Below, one piece after another: positions 5,166-6,770 of a stretch of DNA of 6,770 nt. Where the stretch lies: assembly GCA_003521815.1 (NCBI GenBank), contig DPHE01000017.1, forward strand, positions 1-6,770, in the 5' to 3' direction. The notes under the pieces are model-generated. The model was given only the letters and a program-made list of their open reading frames with translations. It had not been told where the DNA came from and ran no database searches. Position numbers and translations under genes: made by a program. This DNA is from Colwellia sp. Its GTDB lineage: Bacteria; Pseudomonadota; Gammaproteobacteria; Enterobacterales; Alteromonadaceae. How positions within the stretch are numbered: the stretch's first letter is position 1; each line of letters starts with the position of its first letter.

Positions 5166-5684
5166 ATGAAAAATCGCCATTTATTATTATTATTATGTAC
5201 TTGTTCATTTTTCGGGATGGCCAATGAGGTCTCGACTGAAAAAACTGGATTAGGGCAAAAATCATTAATTTCAGTTGAACAAGCTTATATCCGCAGTTCA
5301 ATACCAGGAACCACTATTACTTCCTTGTATATGATAATAGAAAATAAAGGCGAAAAAACAGTGACTTTACTGGAAGCTAACAGTAAAATTTCACCGCGTA
5401 TTGAAATTCATCAACATAGCATGTCTGATGGTATGATGCGTATGCGTCAGCTAGACTCAATTGAGATCAAAGCTAGGCAACGCATTGTTTTGCAGCCATC
5501 AGGTTTACATTTAATGTTATTTGATGTTAAAAAGCCCCTAAAAGCACAGCAAAATGTTGAACTTACCCTAAGTTTTTTTCATAATCCATCGGTAACAATT
5601 CAGGTACCTGTTCTTAGCCCTTTGCAGGAAAAAATAGCACAGGAAGCTTATTCAACTGCACAGCCCGCGCATCATCATCATTAA
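5166..5684 (+). CDS. PCuAC-type periplasmic copper chaperone
   Basis: A 172-residue exported protein of the PCuAC (DUF461) family, which binds Cu(I) in the periplasm and passes it to cytochrome c oxidase CuA sites, often with Sco proteins. Signal peptide: MKNRH, hydrophobic 6-18, probable cleavage after Ala19 (FGMA/N). The two Cys residues at 11 and 13 do not form a good lipobox. The beta-sandwich domain (about 34-148) begins 'ISVEQAYIRSSIPG'. The family motif H-x10-M-x21-H-x-M is fully present as His82, Met93, His115 and Met117, with extra ligands His84, Met86, Met90 and Met91 close by. After the domain there is a short tail ending in four histidines, a likely extra metal-binding site. GGAAG at 5150-5154 is 11 bases before the ATG. 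The next gene starts 20 bases after its stop, so the two are probably cotranscribed. Confidence 0.93.
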   Translation: MKNRHLLLLLCTCSFFGMANEVSTEKTGLGQKSLISVEQAYIRSSIPGTTITSLYMIIENKGEKTVTLLEANSKISPRIEIHQHSMSDGMMRMRQLDSIEIKARQRIVLQPSGLHLMLFDVKKPLKAQQNVELTLSFFHNPSVTIQVPVLSPLQEKIAQEAYSTAQPAHHHH

Positions 5685-5704
5685 GGTATTATTAGGAGTA
5701 AAAA

Positions 5705-6706
5705 ATGAAAATGAATTTCTCAGCTAAAACCGTTGGCTTTACAGTGACTGGTATTTTTATACTTTTTTATGTTGTTGGTGTTTATTGGAGTTTAGATGTT
5801 GAACCTATTGATGTTCAACACGAAATAACTATTGCAGCAACAGCGGATAACGTAGCACCTGTTGTGGGGTATGCTACTACCACCATGTTAATTAAAGTAG
5901 CATCAAGTATTTTGGATAAGCCCGGAGGTTATTTATCTAACGATGCACTACCCCCAGGTCTCTTCTTAGACAACATGCCCGCGTGGGAGTTTGGTGTGCT
6001 AGAGATGGTACGTGATATGGCATTAGTTATACGTAAAGATTTTAGCCGCTCTCAATCACAATCATTAGAAAATAAACATATAACAAAAGCACAACCTAAG
6101 TTTAATATTGACAACAAAAGCTGGGCGATGCCTAGCGCGGAATCTGAATATAGAAAAGCCATTGATAGTTTGTATCATTATAGAAATGCCTTAGTGGGCA
6201 TTAGTAAGGTTAAAAATGATAATGCACAGTTTTACGCCCGTGCAGATAACTTAACGGCGTACTTTGATGAAGTACAAAAACGTTTAGGGGGTTATTCTCA
6301 ACGTTTAAGCGCAAGTGTTGGTAAAGACAAAATCAATACTGATTTAGCCGGTGATAACATGGCTAAGCAATCTTCTTCACAAGCCTCTCATTCTCAATTA
6401 AGAACTAGTTGGTTGCAGCTTGATAATATCTTTTATGAATCACGTGGTGCAGCATGGGCCTTATTGAATTTTTTCAAAGCAATAGAAATTGATTTTGATA
6501 GTGTCTTAGAAAATAAGAATGCTAAGATCAGCTTACAACAAATAATTCGTGAATTAGAAGCTAGCCAAAAAACATTATGGAGCCCTATGGTATTAAATGG
6601 AGATGGCTTTGGTGTGTTAGCTAATCACTCTTTAGTGATGGCCAATTACATTTCACGCGCCAATGCCGCATTAATTGATTTAAATGAACTATTAAGAAAA
6701 GGATAA
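5705..6706 (+). CDS. DUF2333 family inner-membrane protein
   Basis: A 333-residue protein matching the conserved gammaproteobacterial DUF2333 family, whose function is not established. It has one N-terminal membrane helix (about 10-29) after a short basic cytoplasmic start, and a large domain probably facing the periplasm. Conserved blocks: LDKPGGYLSND 70-80, LDNMPAWEFG 88-97, DFSRSQSQS 112-120, 'SWAMPSAESEYR' 139-150, AQFYARADNL 174-183 and 'QKRLGGYSQRLSAS' 191-204, followed by helical sequence to the end. AGGAG at 5694-5698 sits six bases before the first ATG; a second ATG two codons later is less well spaced. It lies 20 bases after the copper chaperone gene and 5 bases before the next start, so it is the middle gene of a transcription unit. 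The pairing with a copper chaperone may be chance, but both act at the envelope. Confidence 0.88.
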   Translation: MKMNFSAKTVGFTVTGIFILFYVVGVYWSLDVEPIDVQHEITIAATADNVAPVVGYATTTMLIKVASSILDKPGGYLSNDALPPGLFLDNMPAWEFGVLEMVRDMALVIRKDFSRSQSQSLENKHITKAQPKFNIDNKSWAMPSAESEYRKAIDSLYHYRNALVGISKVKNDNAQFYARADNLTAYFDEVQKRLGGYSQRLSASVGKDKINTDLAGDNMAKQSSSQASHSQLRTSWLQLDNIFYESRGAAWALLNFFKAIEIDFDSVLENKNAKISLQQIIRELEASQKTLWSPMVLNGDGFGVLANHSLVMANYISRANAALIDLNELLRKG

Positions 6707-6711
6707 TGATA

Positions 6712-6770
6712 ATGAAAAGAACAATCATAGCAGCGGGTATAGCAACATTGTTAACCGCAAGTGTTCAAGC
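6712..6770 (+). CDS. Start of an exported protein, cut by the window edge
   Basis: The ATG at 6712 follows AAAGGA (6698-6703) by eight bases; this ribosome site lies inside the last codons of the DUF2333 gene. The 19 complete codons read MKRTIIAAGIATLLTASVQ, then an incomplete GC-starting codon, probably Ala: a textbook signal peptide with cleavage expected right at the window end (SVQA). The mature protein is outside the window, so neither family nor location (periplasm or outer membrane) can be given. It is 5 bases from the upstream gene and surely cotranscribed. Confidence 0.75.
   Translation, partial: MKRTIIAAGIATLLTASVQ

Overview
The window reads as chromosomal DNA from an AT-rich marine gammaproteobacterium. 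The family mix (DusA, PspC, DUF2333, PCuAC, Sel1-repeat lipid/envelope-type proteins), strong AAGGA-type ribosome sites and low GC suggest the Alteromonadales, perhaps Colwelliaceae. The taxonomic placement is inference from protein style, not from a database match.

Layout. (1) Bases 2-196 are the 3' end of an isochorismatase-fold hydrolase. (2) Bases 357-1190 encode an exported Sel1-repeat protein built from two ungapped 121-residue halves; its GC looks higher than its neighbours. (3) About 440 bases without a credible gene lead to a candidate promoter carrying a 20-bp-spaced direct repeat, and then dusA (1630-2670), a tRNA dihydrouridine synthase. (4) A 526-base non-coding stretch ends in what looks like a regulated promoter: a tandem/palindromic 15-19-bp element at 2960-2999, a sigma-54-like -24/-12 element at 3093-3108 and a perfect 8-bp-arm palindrome at 3129-3146. 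(5) Downstream lies a three-cistron unit: an exported coiled-coil protein broken by a frameshift (3197-3585), a short PspC-domain protein (3619-3849) and a small multi-pass membrane protein (3892-4245), followed by a probable terminator. (6) A crotonase-family enoyl-CoA isomerase/hydratase is on the minus strand (4360-5100). (7) Divergent from it is a plus-strand cluster: a PCuAC copper chaperone with a natural His4 tail (5166-5684), a DUF2333 inner-membrane protein (5705-6706) and the start of another exported protein (6712 onward).

How the parts fit. The most interesting unit is 2960-4245. The PspC domain, the sigma-54-like promoter and the paired upstream elements together look like a phage-shock/envelope-stress operon under a PspF-type activator. 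Its first gene is not PspA but a small exported helical protein, and in this copy that gene appears disrupted. The other genes look like ordinary independent units: RNA modification, fatty-acid metabolism, and copper delivery to the envelope. No tRNA, rRNA, CRISPR array, insertion sequence or integrase was seen.
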